Assembly (NCBI RefSeq): GCF_001514145.1
Contig: NZ_KQ948694.1
Span: forward strand, 1 to 32,354
DNA: 32,354 bases
DNA from: Streptomyces canus
Lineage (GTDB): Bacteria; Actinomycetota; Actinomycetes; Streptomycetales; Streptomycetaceae
Direction: 5' to 3'
The notes beneath the pieces were generated by a model. It saw only the letters and a program-made list of their open reading frames with translations, searched no databases and was not told the DNA's origin. Within the stretch, counting starts at the first letter, position 1. The number at the start of each line of letters is the position of its first letter. A program made the position numbers and the translations under genes. Of the stretch, positions 6,685-15,013 are shown in pieces.

Positions 6685-7881
6685 GTGCCCGTCACCGCGC
6701 TCGCCGTACGTCGGCCATCCGGTTCCGCACGGCATCTCCCACACCTGGTGTTCCTGGTCGCCGTGGCCGGCACCCTCGTGCGGCTCTTCGAGCTGAACCA
6801 CGAGCTGTGCTGGCACATCGCCCCGCCCACGGTCGCGCTGGCCCTGCTGTACGCGGCCGGGCTGGCCTGGTGGGACCGGCTGGAGCGCTGGGCGCGACCG
6901 GCCTGGCTCGGTCTCCTCCTGCTGCTGTGGTCCTGGGTGGCCTGGAGCCTCCCGGCACAGCTCACCTTCGGGTACGCGTGGCTCGCCGTACCGCTCGCCG
7001 TGCTGGCACTGCGCATGCCCACTCGCGCGGCACGGGCCACGGCGCTCGGTGTCCTGACCGCACTGCTGGTCTCGGCCCTTCAGCGAGCCGGCGGCGGCTT
7101 CGACCCCGATGTGCTGGCACCGCCGGTCACCGCCCTGTGGGCGACCGTGCTCCTCTACCGCGCCCAGCAGCGGCTTACCCGCGAACTCGCCACCACACGG
7201 GGCGAGTTGGCGCGACAACAGCGAGAGGCCGGGCGGCTCGGCGAACGAGCCCGCATCGCACGGGACCTGCATGACACACTCGCCCAGGAGCTCTCGGGCA
7301 GCCGCATGCTGCTCCAGGCCGCCGACCGGGACTGGGACCGCCGCCCCGACGTCGCCCGAGGGCAGGTGCGGGCAGTGACCGGAGCTCTCGGCGAGCATCT
7401 CGCGCAGACCCGCGGCATCATCGACGACCTCACCCCGCCCCTGCTCGCGCGAGACGGCCTGGAGGCGGCGCTGCGCGACCTGTGCACCCGCACCGGCTCC
7501 GCCGTCGGCGCGCCCACGATCACCTTCCGTACCGAACACGAACCCTGCTCCCTGCGGACAGATCAGGCCGTGGCCCTGCTGCGGGTGACACAGAGCGTTC
7601 TGGCCAACGCGTGCGAACACGCGCATGCCCAGCACGTACGCGTCACCCTGGCCTACGGCGACGCGGCGACCGCGGCCGTCGAGGTCCTGGACGACGGCGT
7701 GGGATTCGACTCGATGGCGCTACAGCCCACCGGCAACGGTCGCGGATTCGGACTGGCCGCGGCGCGTGACCGACTGGGTGTGTTCGGCGGCACCTTCCGC
7801 ATCGACAGCACGCCCGGACACGGCACCCGCGTACGGGCGGCCCTGCGAGCCGAGGACCGAGTCCCGGTGGGCACGCGATGA
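6685..7881 (+). CDS. NarL-type sensor histidine kinase (HisKA_3)
   Basis: A 398-aa membrane kinase. The N-terminal third contains about five or six hydrophobic segments with short loops, so sensing is likely within or near the membrane. A coiled coil (about 155-190) leads to the HisKA_3 dimerisation motif ERARIARDLHDTLAQ with phospho-acceptor H196. HATPase follows with the N-box (NACEHAHAQH, N308) and G1 (DDGVGFD), then GFGLAAARDR. GTG at 6685 is preceded by AGGGAG at eight bases; the upstream TTG at 6646 has no such site. The stop overlaps the next gene's start as ATGA, so the pair is translationally coupled. Confidence 0.92.
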   Translation: MPVTALAVRRPSGSARHLPHLVFLVAVAGTLVRLFELNHELCWHIAPPTVALALLYAAGLAWWDRLERWARPAWLGLLLLLWSWVAWSLPAQLTFGYAWLAVPLAVLALRMPTRAARATALGVLTALLVSALQRAGGGFDPDVLAPPVTALWATVLLYRAQQRLTRELATTRGELARQQREAGRLGERARIARDLHDTLAQELSGSRMLLQAADRDWDRRPDVARGQVRAVTGALGEHLAQTRGIIDDLTPPLLARDGLEAALRDLCTRTGSAVGAPTITFRTEHEPCSLRTDQAVALLRVTQSVLANACEHAHAQHVRVTLAYGDAATAAVEVLDDGVGFDSMALQPTGNGRGFGLAAARDRLGVFGGTFRIDSTPGHGTRVRAALRAEDRVPVGTR

Positions 7882-8543
7882 GCGAGACCTCCAGCCCGTC
7901 ACTGCGGATCGTGATCGTGGACGACCACACGGTCGTACGAGCCGGCCTGCGCGCCCTCCTCGAGAGCGAACCCGGCTTCACCGTCGTCGGCGAGACCGGC
8001 GACGGTACCGACGCGGTGCAGCAGGTGGAACGACTCGGCCCCGATGTGGTGCTGATGGACCTCCGGCTGTCGGACACCGGCGCGGCAGGCAGCGTCATCG
8101 ACGGCATCGAAGCGACCCGCCGGATCCTGGCCACCCCCACCCCTCCCCGGGTCGTCATACTCACAAGCCATGGCCACCAGGCCGACGTCCTGCAAGCTGT
8201 GGAGGCCGGCGCGCGCGGATACGTCCTCAAGGCGGGGCCGCCCGAGGAATTGTTCCGCGCCGTACGCGCCGCGGCGGCCGGAGGCATGGCGCTGGCACCG
8301 GAGGCCGCGGCACAGTTCGTCGGCGATCCGACCGCGCCAGGCCCACTGCTGAGCGAGCGCGAGATCGAGGTCGTCCGGCTCCTGGCTGATGGACACAGCA
8401 ACCGGACGATCGCCGGCACCCTGTATCTGGCTGAGGCCACGGTCAAGACCCATCTGGTCCGCATCTACCGCAAGCTCGGCACGGGAAACCGCGCCGGCAC
8501 CGTCACAGAAGCGGTCCGACTCGGCCTGATCGAACTCAGCTGA
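7878..8543 (+). CDS. NarL/LuxR-family response regulator
   Basis: A 221-aa partner of the overlapping kinase. The receiver domain (about 9-125) has D15/D16, phospho-acceptor D61 (VVLMDLRLSD), T96 and K118 (YVLKAG). The C-terminal LuxR helix-turn-helix (about 155-218) reads LSEREIEVVRLLADGHSN, then EATVKTHLVRIYRKL. The receiver has a slightly enlarged loop after D61 (DTGAAGSVIDG). The pair is complete and in frame. The regulon is unknown; the solute-binding protein gene upstream is the first candidate target. Confidence 0.93.
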   Translation: MSETSSPSLRIVIVDDHTVVRAGLRALLESEPGFTVVGETGDGTDAVQQVERLGPDVVLMDLRLSDTGAAGSVIDGIEATRRILATPTPPRVVILTSHGHQADVLQAVEAGARGYVLKAGPPEELFRAVRAAAAGGMALAPEAAAQFVGDPTAPGPLLSEREIEVVRLLADGHSNRTIAGTLYLAEATVKTHLVRIYRKLGTGNRAGTVTEAVRLGLIELS

Positions 8544-8723
8544 GCCTGACCTGGCACCGTCCTCAGCGGACCCTCAACCGCCGGACGGAACGAGTCCGTG
8601 AGTCGGCCACCGCATTGCACGTGGCCCTGATGGCGCTGGACGTCTTGCGCACCGGCTGACCCTATGCCTCGCCTGCGGATGTTCCGTCGAGGAACGGTCC
8701 CGATACTCGTTACCCGCTCCACG

Positions 8724-8756
8724 AAGAAGGCCCAGGTCACTGGCCTGGGTCTTCTT
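8724..8756. terminator. Strong hairpin, terminator-like, about 180 bp after the NarL regulator
   Basis: AAGAAGGCCCAGG (8724-8736) pairs with CCTGGGTCTTCTT (8744-8756), a 13-bp stem with one G-U pair and a 7-base loop. The A-rich left flank and T-rich right flank allow bidirectional termination. It marks the end of the solute-binding protein/two-component block. Hairpins of this shape are common next to integrase or tRNA attachment regions in streptomycetes, but no tRNA or integrase is seen here. Confidence 0.7.
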
Positions 8757-8829
8757 GCGGCATGTGATGATCACTTGTAAGGCAAGCTCCAGGTGAACAA
8801 GGCGGTCGTCGAACGGCCTGCGCGGTGAT

Positions 8830-9429
8830 GTGCTGTGTGCGCTCGGGGTGTTCAAGGTCGCGAGCACCGACCGGATACAGCGGCAGCCGCCTCCGGCGGA
8901 GCGTGCCCGGCTGCGTGAGGCCGCCGGTATCACTCAGGCCCGTCTTGCCGCCGCGCTGAAGACCACGACCCAGTCGGTGAAGAACTGGGAGAACGGCCGC
9001 AGCGAGCCGAAGTCGCCGCGGCTGGATGCCTACCAGCGGCTGCTGAAGGGGTGGGCGGCGAAGTATCCGGCCCCCGGCGCAGCACCGGCTGCCGCGACGG
9101 CGCCGGCCGCATCGGCGGCGTCTGCAGGCCCGGCTGCGTCCGCGGTGGAGACGACAGAGCCTCTGAACGAGGAGGCGTACCAGTGGGTGCACGACGTCAG
9201 CCTGCTGAGCGATGAGGAGTGCACGCTGCCGTACGCGGTCGGCCTGGACCACCCGGCCGGCCTTGTAGGCCGACCGGAGCGGCTTGGCCACGATCCCCTC
9301 CACGCCCGTGTTGTGTCGGCAGACGCCGTGTCCCGCGCAGGTCCTGTCGCTTTGCGGGGCGGCCGAGGGTTCCCGTTGTGTCGCGTTGCAGCGAGGCATG
9401 TTGTCCCTTTGGCCTGCACGGCTGCGTGA
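8830..9429 (+). pseudogene. XRE-family helix-turn-helix protein, C-terminus replaced
   Basis: Residues from about 11 onward read STDRIQRQPPPAERARLREA, then GITQARLAAALKTTTQSVKNWENGRSEP, a canonical XRE/Cro fold with recognition helix TTTQSVKNWENG. YQRLLKGWAAKYP and an Ala/Pro linker follow. Such proteins are frequent on actinobacterial plasmids and chromosome ends. After about residue 136 (LSDEECTLPY) the frame reads out-of-frame-like sequence, and a ligase-like scrap appears on the other strand, so the C-terminus is lost. The expected start codon before ASTDRIQ is GTC. GTG at 8848 or 8830 could serve but neither has a convincing ribosome binding site. Confidence 0.6.
9253..9309 (-). pseudogene. 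Possible ATP-dependent DNA ligase scrap
   Basis: The minus-strand frame reads TGVEGIVAKPLRSAYKAGR. It resembles the conserved EGxVxKxxxxxYxxGxR motif of ATP-dependent DNA ligases. Only about 19 residues are recognisable and the flanks are unrelated. It lies exactly where the XRE gene stops making sense, consistent with a recombination junction near 9245. Too short for certainty. Confidence 0.35.
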
Positions 9430-9549
9430 CCGAGATCGCGCCCGTGCGTGGGGCTACGTCAGCTGGAACGATAGGCGAGGGATGAGTTCAGGCGCAGGGG
9501 TCTTGTGTGCAGGTCCTTGCTCGGACCCCGCATGCGGACGCTGCGGCCG

Positions 9550-9966
9550 TCAGGCTCCAGCGGCTGCGGCTGCGGCGCGGTCGCGGTTGGCGCGGACCTC
9601 GTCGTGGTGGTCGGCGGCCCAACCGATCAAGGACGTGACGATCTCGTGCAGGCTGCGGCCCAGCGGGGCGAGGGTGTACTCGACGCGCGGGGGTACTTCG
9701 GCGTAGGCGGTGCGGGTGATCAGGCCGTCCTGCTGGAGCTGGCGCAGGGTGAGGCTGAGCATGCGCTGGGAGATGCCGGGGACCTGGCGTTGCAGGTCGG
9801 TGTAGCGCAGCGGGCCGGACTCGAGGACGGCGATCAGCAGCAGGCTCCATTTGTCGCCGATGCGGTCGAGGATCTGCCGGATGAAGGCCATGTGGTCTGC
9901 GGGAATGGCTGCGCACGGCCCGATCGTCGCAGCTCCCACGATGTCGGCCTCGCTGGTCGTCCCCAT
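9550..9966 (-). CDS. HxlR-family transcriptional regulator
   Basis: A winged-helix regulator of 138 aa from ATG 9966; ATG 9975 is the alternative. Motifs: single Cys before the first helix (IGPCAAIP), DRIGDKWSLLLIAVL, GPLRYTDLQRQVPGISQRMLS, LTLRQLQQDGLI and the wing VPPRVEYTLAPLGRSL. Family members often sense electrophiles, quinones or diamide through this Cys; YodB of Bacillus represses an azoreductase in this way. The gene is divergent from a DsbA-family oxidoreductase, with an azoreductase relic beyond, which fits the same theme. ATG 9966 lies nine bases after AGGA; ATG 9975 lies four bases after GGAG. A palindrome in the divergent gap is the likely operator. Confidence 0.9.
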   Translation of the reverse strand: MGTTSEADIVGAATIGPCAAIPADHMAFIRQILDRIGDKWSLLLIAVLESGPLRYTDLQRQVPGISQRMLSLTLRQLQQDGLITRTAYAEVPPRVEYTLAPLGRSLHEIVTSLIGWAADHHDEVRANRDRAAAAAAGA

Positions 9967-9983
9967 GACGCACATTCCTCTCC

Positions 9984-10003
9984 GGCACGCACACGGATGT
10001 GCC
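9984..10003. promoter_or_regulatory. Palindrome in the HxlR/DsbA divergent gap
   Basis: GGCAC at 9984-9988 pairs with GTGCC at 9999-10003, and GCACA (9989-9993) pairs with TGTGC (9998-10002). The nested dyad sits between the divergent HxlR and DsbA genes, where an autoregulating HxlR dimer would bind. Confidence 0.45.
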
Positions 10004-10071
10004 TTTTGTAACGGCTTCCATACTGGTCCATCATGGCGTTACGCACAAGTCGTAGGAATTGGAGCTCCCTG

Positions 10072-10764
10072 GTGAAGGTAGATATTTGGTTCGAGGTGAC
10101 CTGCCCGTGGTGCGGTCTGGGCAGCCACCGTGTGGAGCGAGCCCTGGCACGGTTCGAGCATGCCGACGAGGTGGAGGTGGTCCACCACTCCTTCCCGCTC
10201 GGCGGCTTCCCCGAGGGAAGCACCTTCTCCGTCCGTGACTTTCTTCTGCGCAAGCACGGCGCCGAGGCGGCGGCCCAGCAGATCGAGGCGCTGGCGCACA
10301 GCGAGAGCCTGAGCCCGTACCGGGTGCTGGACAACCAGGTCGGCAACACCGACCTGGCCCACGAATTCCTCGCCCACGCCTCCGCCCAGGGCAAGAACCG
10401 CGAGGCATGGGACACGATCTTCCGCGCCTACTTCGGCAAGGCCCAGCCCGTCTTCTCCCTGCGGGACCTGCTGAAGCTCGCGGACGAACTCGGCCTGGAC
10501 CGCGAGCAGACCCGCCAGGTTCTCGAACGGCGCCGCTACCGGCAGCAGGTGCAGGACGACGCCCGCCAGGCTCAGCGCCTGGGCGCGCGCGGCGCCCCGT
10601 TCATCGTCCTCGACGGCCGCTACGGCGTCCCCGGCGCACAGGACAGCGACACCCTGCTCGACCTGCTGCGCACGGCCTGGACCGACACCCACCCGCTCAC
10701 CCCCGCCGCCGGCGACGCCCCGGTCTGCGGCCCCGACGGCTGCGCCGTCCCCGAGCGCACCTGA
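10072..10764 (+). CDS. FrnE-type DsbA-family oxidoreductase
   Basis: A cytoplasmic thioredoxin-fold protein of 230 aa (no signal peptide). The CPWC active site is at residues 11-14 directly after strand one (KVDIWFEVTCPWC), and the cis-Pro loop is GAPFIV (about P176). The helical insert and SHRVERAL segment match the FrnE group of polyketide-cluster and stress oxidoreductases. A second Cys pair near the C-terminus (VCGPDGCAVP, about 219/224) is typical of actinobacterial members. GTG at 10072 has GGAG seven bases upstream and starts right at strand one; ATG at 10033 would add an unneeded 13 residues. Divergent from the HxlR gene and probably its target. Confidence 0.9.
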   Translation: MKVDIWFEVTCPWCGLGSHRVERALARFEHADEVEVVHHSFPLGGFPEGSTFSVRDFLLRKHGAEAAAQQIEALAHSESLSPYRVLDNQVGNTDLAHEFLAHASAQGKNREAWDTIFRAYFGKAQPVFSLRDLLKLADELGLDREQTRQVLERRRYRQQVQDDARQAQRLGARGAPFIVLDGRYGVPGAQDSDTLLDLLRTAWTDTHPLTPAAGDAPVCGPDGCAVPERT

Positions 10765-10832
10765 CCCTGCCGCCCCCCTCACCCGTCTCACCCACCCACG
10801 GCTTCGGCTCACCCTTGAAAGGCCTCACGTCG

Positions 10833-11013
10833 TACCTGCTGCACATTGACGCCTCCTCGCTCAGCGAGGCATCCATCTCCCGCGAGGTCGCCCAGTCCTT
10901 CCGCGCCGAATGCAGGTCCCGGTCGTCCACCGCGACCTCGCCGTCTCGCCCGTACCCCACCTCTCCGCGGCGGGCTTCTCCGCCCGGATCACCGACCCGC
11001 CCAACACACCCCG
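10833..11013 (+). pseudogene. FMN-dependent azoreductase N-terminal relic (AzoR type)
   Basis: The first frame reads YLLHIDASSLSEASISREVAQ, the flavodoxin-like N-terminus of NADH-azoreductases (LLHIDSSPxxxxSxSRxLT). At about 10905 the frame shifts and continues VVHRDLAVSPVPHLSAAG, the matching second strand. After about 11013 nothing recognisable remains. The family is about 200 aa, so roughly 60 residues survive. Position downstream of an HxlR regulator and a thiol oxidoreductase suggests it was once part of an electrophile-response group. Confidence 0.65.
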
Positions 11014-11539
11014 CAACAGGCCGGGGAAGCCAAGCTCCAGAAGGAGTTCAAGGTCCGCCTCACAGTCACCGCCATCCGCAGATTCCAGCCGGTCGCCTAT
11101 GACACCCACTGACCATCGGCCGGATCGTCCGCGAGTCGAAGTAGACCAAGTTCGCTTCCCGCTGCTGTCCAACGGCCCGAAGACCGCCTCCATCAACGTC
11201 CGCAAGGTCGGCGACAAGGAAGGACTGCGCCCGTCCCGGGCCAACGCCGCCGCCTACTACCTTCAGCAGCTCACCGACGTCTCCTTCCCTCGGCTGCTGG
11301 CGACACGGCAAGAGCAGCCCCGGCCGAGTGAGCCGACCGACTGCTCTCTGACTGTTCAGCGTCGCTGATCGAGCGCGAGGCCGCCCGCCCCGGCCAGGTG
11401 GCCGGACGGGCCATGCAGCGTGGCGAACCGACCGGCTTGCCGGCTCCCGGACCACATGGCGAGCTGCGCCGACGCTGCCGTCCCGCGCCCTCGACACCGG
11501 ATTTCCCCTCACCAACACCACTTCACCTGGAGTTTCGTC
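11014..11539. other. Gene-poor stretch before the MFS gene
   Basis: Short protein-like scraps occur: plus-frame EAKLQKEFKVRLTVTAIRRF ending at a stop near 11112, and RKVGDKEGLRPSRANAAAYY near 11200-11260. Neither has a start site or a family I recognise. They may be remains of the azoreductase neighbourhood. No hairpin or promoter stands out. Confidence 0.4.
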
Positions 11540-13048
11540 ATGCCCCAACCCTCCGACGACACGCTTGGAACGACCACTGTTTCCACCCACCCGCACGCAG
11601 ACTCACCACATCGCCATCGTTGGTGGATCCTCAGCGTCATCTCCGTAGCCCAGCTGATGGTGGTCCTCGACGCGACCATCGTGAACATCGCCCTCCCCTC
11701 CGCGCAGAAGGACTTGGGCTTCTCCGACGGCGACCGGCAGTGGGTCGTCACCGCCTATGCACTCGCCTTCGGCAGCCTGCTCCTGCTCGGTGGCCGCATC
11801 GCTGATCTCTTTGGCCGCAAGGCGACCTTCCTGGCCGGGCTGGTCGGCTTCGGCGGCACCTCCGCCTTGGGAGGCGCCTCGACCAGCTTCGAGATGCTCG
11901 TCGTCGCGCGTGCCGGACAGGGCCTGTTCGGCGCCCTGCTCGCCCCGGCGGCGCTGTCCCTGCTGACCACGACCTTCACCAATGCCAAGGAACGAGCCAA
12001 GGCCTTCGGCGTCTTCGGCGCTATCGCCGGTGCCGGCGGCGCCGTCGGCCTGCTGCTCGGCGGCGTGCTGACCGAATACCTCGACTGGCGCTGGACCCTC
12101 TACGTCAACCTCGCATTCGCCGCCATCGCCTTCGTCGGAGGTGTCCTTCTGCTGCAGCGCACCACCCGCGACAAGACCGCCACCCTCGACATCCCCGGCG
12201 TTGTACTCGTCAGCGCTGGCCTGTTCGCCCTGGTCTACGGCTTCTCCCACGCCGAGACCCACGGCTGGAACTCCGCGCCCACCTGGGGCTTTCTGGCCGG
12301 CGGTGTCGTTCTGCTCGGCGTGTTCGCCTGGTGGCAGACCCGCTCCACCTATCCCCTGTTGCCCTTGCGGGTCCTGCTCGACCGAAACCGCGGCGCCTCC
12401 TTCCTCACCATCCTGATCACCTCCGTCGGCATCTACGGAGTCTTCCTCTTCCTCACCTACTACCTGCAGCAGAGCCTCGGCTACACCCCCATCAAAACCG
12501 GACTGGCCTTCCTGCCTATGGTCGTCGGACTCGGGGTCGCCGCCCAGCTAGCCTCCACGGTGCTGATCCCCCGCATCGGCCCCAAGGCAACCGTGCCGCT
12601 GGGTATGGGCGCCGCCATCGCCGGCATGGTCTGGCTGACCGGCCTCGACCTCCACAGCAGTTACCCGACGGACATCATGCTTCCGCTGCTCGTAGCGGGA
12701 CTCGGCCTCGGCCTCGTCATCGCCCCGGGACTGGCCCTGGCCACCGCCGGCGTGCGCGCCGAGGACGCCGGCGCCGCCTCCGCCGCAGTCAACACCATGC
12801 AGCAGGTCGGCGGCTCCCTGGGCACCGCGCTGCTCAACACCCTCGCCACCAGCGCCGCCGCCGACTACCTGGCCGGCAAGAACCTCAAGGACCCCGCCGT
12901 CCTCGCTCAGTCCAGCCTGGAGGCCTACTCAACCGCGTACTGGTGGTCGGCCGCCTTGTTCACGGGCGGTCTGATCATCACCGCCGTCCTCTACCGGCGC
13001 GGCGTACCGGCCACCGACCCCGACGCGACCTCCGTCGTACACATGTGA
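11540..13048 (+). CDS. MFS drug exporter, DHA2 family (14 membrane helices)
   Basis: A 502-aa proton-driven efflux pump of the EmrB/QacA type. The DHA2 signature LDATIVNIALP spans residues 43-53. Motif A between helices 2 and 3 is GGRIADLFGRK (84-94), and the Gly-rich motif C is AIAGAGGAVGLLLGG. About 14 hydrophobic segments run to the C-terminus. ATG 11540 has GGAG seven bases upstream; the 40 codons before it lack the family's start. The gene is intact amid relics. It follows the HxlR/DsbA/azoreductase group on the same strand, so control by the HxlR protein is conceivable but not shown. Substrate unknown. Confidence 0.92.
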   Translation: MPQPSDDTLGTTTVSTHPHADSPHRHRWWILSVISVAQLMVVLDATIVNIALPSAQKDLGFSDGDRQWVVTAYALAFGSLLLLGGRIADLFGRKATFLAGLVGFGGTSALGGASTSFEMLVVARAGQGLFGALLAPAALSLLTTTFTNAKERAKAFGVFGAIAGAGGAVGLLLGGVLTEYLDWRWTLYVNLAFAAIAFVGGVLLLQRTTRDKTATLDIPGVVLVSAGLFALVYGFSHAETHGWNSAPTWGFLAGGVVLLGVFAWWQTRSTYPLLPLRVLLDRNRGASFLTILITSVGIYGVFLFLTYYLQQSLGYTPIKTGLAFLPMVVGLGVAAQLASTVLIPRIGPKATVPLGMGAAIAGMVWLTGLDLHSSYPTDIMLPLLVAGLGLGLVIAPGLALATAGVRAEDAGAASAAVNTMQQVGGSLGTALLNTLATSAAADYLAGKNLKDPAVLAQSSLEAYSTAYWWSAALFTGGLIITAVLYRRGVPATDPDATSVVHM

Positions 13049-13090
13049 GTCACCGAAATGCTCCGGTGGTGAAACGCAGCGATCAAGAAG

Positions 13091-13187
13091 TGATCAACTT
13101 GCTGTCCCATCGGGCGGACGCCCTGTACCTGGGGCCGCGGACGGCGGCATCGTCGAACGTCACCCGTGAACGTGGTGAAGTTGATCA
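13091..13187. repeat. Spaced inverted repeat after the MFS gene
   Basis: TGATCAACTT (13091-13100) and AAGTTGATCA (13178-13187) are perfect 10-bp inverted copies separated by 77 bp in the gap between the MFS gene and the dioxygenase relic. The core TGATCA is itself palindromic. It could be the remains of a small mobile element or a looped regulatory pair. Confidence 0.3.
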
Positions 13188-13231
13188 GGCGTTGCAGCCG
13201 GTCGCGCCGGAGGCGGTGACGTTATGGGGAG

Positions 13232-13759
13232 TTACTCCTTGCCGGTGGGGTGCTGCTCAGGAGTGAGGGGGCGGACGGTGGGGGGCCAGCCGTCGCCGAC
13301 GAACTTGTGGCCCCATGCCTCAAGGGCGGAGGGGGTGGTCCGTACGAAGGTGTCGTCGAGTAGTTGGCTGCCGGCTCCGAATTCGATGTCGAAGCCGGTA
13401 GGGCTGCGCATGTAGAAGGAGATGAGGGTGTCGGACATGTGCCGTCCGAGCGTGGCGGTGATGGGCAGTTCGCGTTCTTGCACCAGGTCCCGGGCGCGGC
13501 CGACGTCGTCCATGTGGGTGGACTCGATCTCCAGGTGGTGGACGCCCTTATGGCCGGGCACGGCGATATATGCCAGGCAGCGGGTGCGCGGGTTGCAGCG
13601 GTAGATCTGCCCTCCGGAGAACCTGCCGTGGGGCGTGGTGACGAACAGCTCCATGCCCAGCACGTCGGTGACGAACTTCTCCAGCTTGGATGTAATCTCT
13701 GGGACGGCGAACACCACGTGCCCGACTCCGCCCACCCCGCCGACGAAGGAGCCGGCCAT
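13232..13759 (-). pseudogene. Extradiol ring-cleavage dioxygenase, N-terminal half missing
   Basis: The surviving 175 codons form the C-terminal vicinal-oxygen-chelate domain of a type I extradiol dioxygenase (2,3-dihydroxybiphenyl/catechol 2,3-dioxygenase group). Metal ligands are visible: His in GVGHVVFAV, His in GVHHLEIES and Glu in GFDIEFG. The conserved GRHMSDTLISFYMRSPTG is present. Full-length enzymes are about 290-300 aa with two such domains. Here the reading frame upstream of about 13760-13785 runs antisense to a HupE-like gene, so the first domain is gone. An ATG at 13759 exists, but a half enzyme is not expected to be active. Confidence 0.8.
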
Positions 13760-13780
13760 GGGCTTGCCCGGCGGGAACGA

Positions 13781-14626
13781 GCCACCATCCGGTACGACTT
13801 CGACCGGGGCATCCTGAAGACGGTCGACGCCGAGACGCCGGGCGTCTTCGACTACGAGACGAAGTCCCTGTCGGTCCCCGCGGATGAGGGCTCCTGGCTG
13901 CGGGGCCTCGCCGCGACGACCGCGGTCGGCATCGAGCACGTCAGCGAGGGCGCCGACCACCTCCTCTTCCTCCTCATGCTGCTGATCCCGGCACCGCTGG
14001 TGGCGACCGGCAGCCGATGGCAGGTGGCGCCGTCACGTCGGCGGGCGATCACACGGATCCTGCATGTGGTGACGGCGTTCGCCGTGGGCCACTCACTCAC
14101 CCTGGCACTCGCGGCGACAGGCGTGATCGCCCTCCCCACGCGCCTGGTGGAGACGCTGATCGCCCTGTCGATCGCGGTGTCGGCGATCCACGCGATCCGC
14201 CCCCTGGCAGCGCGCGGCGAAGTCGTGATCGCCACCGGCTTCGGCCTGATCCACGGCCTGGCCTTCGCCTCCCTGATCACCGACCTGGGCCTGGACCGAG
14301 GCTCACTGCTGACGACACTGCTGGGCTTCAACCTGGGCATCGAACTGACCCAACTCCTGGTCGTGGCCCTGCTGATGCCGTCACTGCTGGTTCTGGCCCG
14401 CAGGCGCTTATACCCGGCCTTCCGCACCGCCGTGGCGGTCATCGGCCTGGTCTTCTCGGTGTCCTGGATGCTCGAACGCGCGGCCCTGACCCCCACCGAC
14501 CCCTTCGAGAGCGTCCAGACCTGGCTGGTGAGACACCCGCGGTGGGTGGCGGTGACGGTCGCGGGACTGGCTGCCGCCGCCCATGGAGTCGGGGCACGGG
14601 CGCGTGAGGCGGCGGCCGAGCAGTGA
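13781..14626 (+). pseudogene. HupE/UreJ-family membrane protein, N-terminus missing
   Basis: About 280 codons of a HupE/UreJ_2-type protein, a family linked to metal (nickel/cobalt) supply. The remaining part has a soluble lead (ATIRYDFDRGIL), then EHVSEGADHLLFLLML, TAFAVGHSLTLALAATG and ATGFGLIHGLAFASL, with six or so membrane helices. The His/Asp-containing helices are intact. The N-terminal extracytoplasmic portion and signal peptide of the roughly 380-aa family are absent. The homology starts at about 13781, exactly where the oppositely oriented dioxygenase loses its own N-terminus. No start codon with a ribosome binding site is seen at the junction. Confidence 0.7.
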
Positions 14627-15013
14627 CTGGCCGACCGGGTGCAGCCCGCTACACCCCGGTTCGGGAACGCGCTCCCTCGATTCATTGAGTGGTGTGCATC
14701 ATGAAGTTGCTGGTCACGGGCCTGGTGTGAGGTCGGGAGAGCTACTCGCACTGGTCGCTGGCCGGTGTCCATGGGGAAGATCGTCTGGCATGTCGTTCCG
14801 GGCCGTCTTCGGGTTCTGCTGCGCTGACGGCTGGCCGAGCAAGACCGGGCCGCGGCGGAGGCCGCCATGGCCGTCGCCCCGGCGCCCGCCCGGGAGGAGG
14901 CTGACCGGGACGAAGCCTGCCCGCGGCTGGGCGAAGAAGCCCCGAGTCCCACCGTCCGAGCCTGGACTACGAGGAAGACTCGGGGCTGTCGTCGCCGAAC
15001 TGCCGGTGCCGGG
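14627..15013. other. Gap between HupE relic and TetR gene, nothing recognised
   Basis: A 387-bp stretch. It contains a 9-codon frame (MKLLVTGLV, from about 14701) that stops at once, and a helical Ala/Glu-rich plus-strand frame (AEQDRAAAEAAMAVAPAPA, about 14840-14900) without a start or known family. No clear promoter or terminator was found. Confidence 0.4.

Noticed and set aside
8539..8567. GCTGAG/CTCAGC stem at the end of the NarL regulator gene
   Set aside because: Only 6 bp with a 17-base loop; the much stronger hairpin at 8724-8756 is the better terminator.
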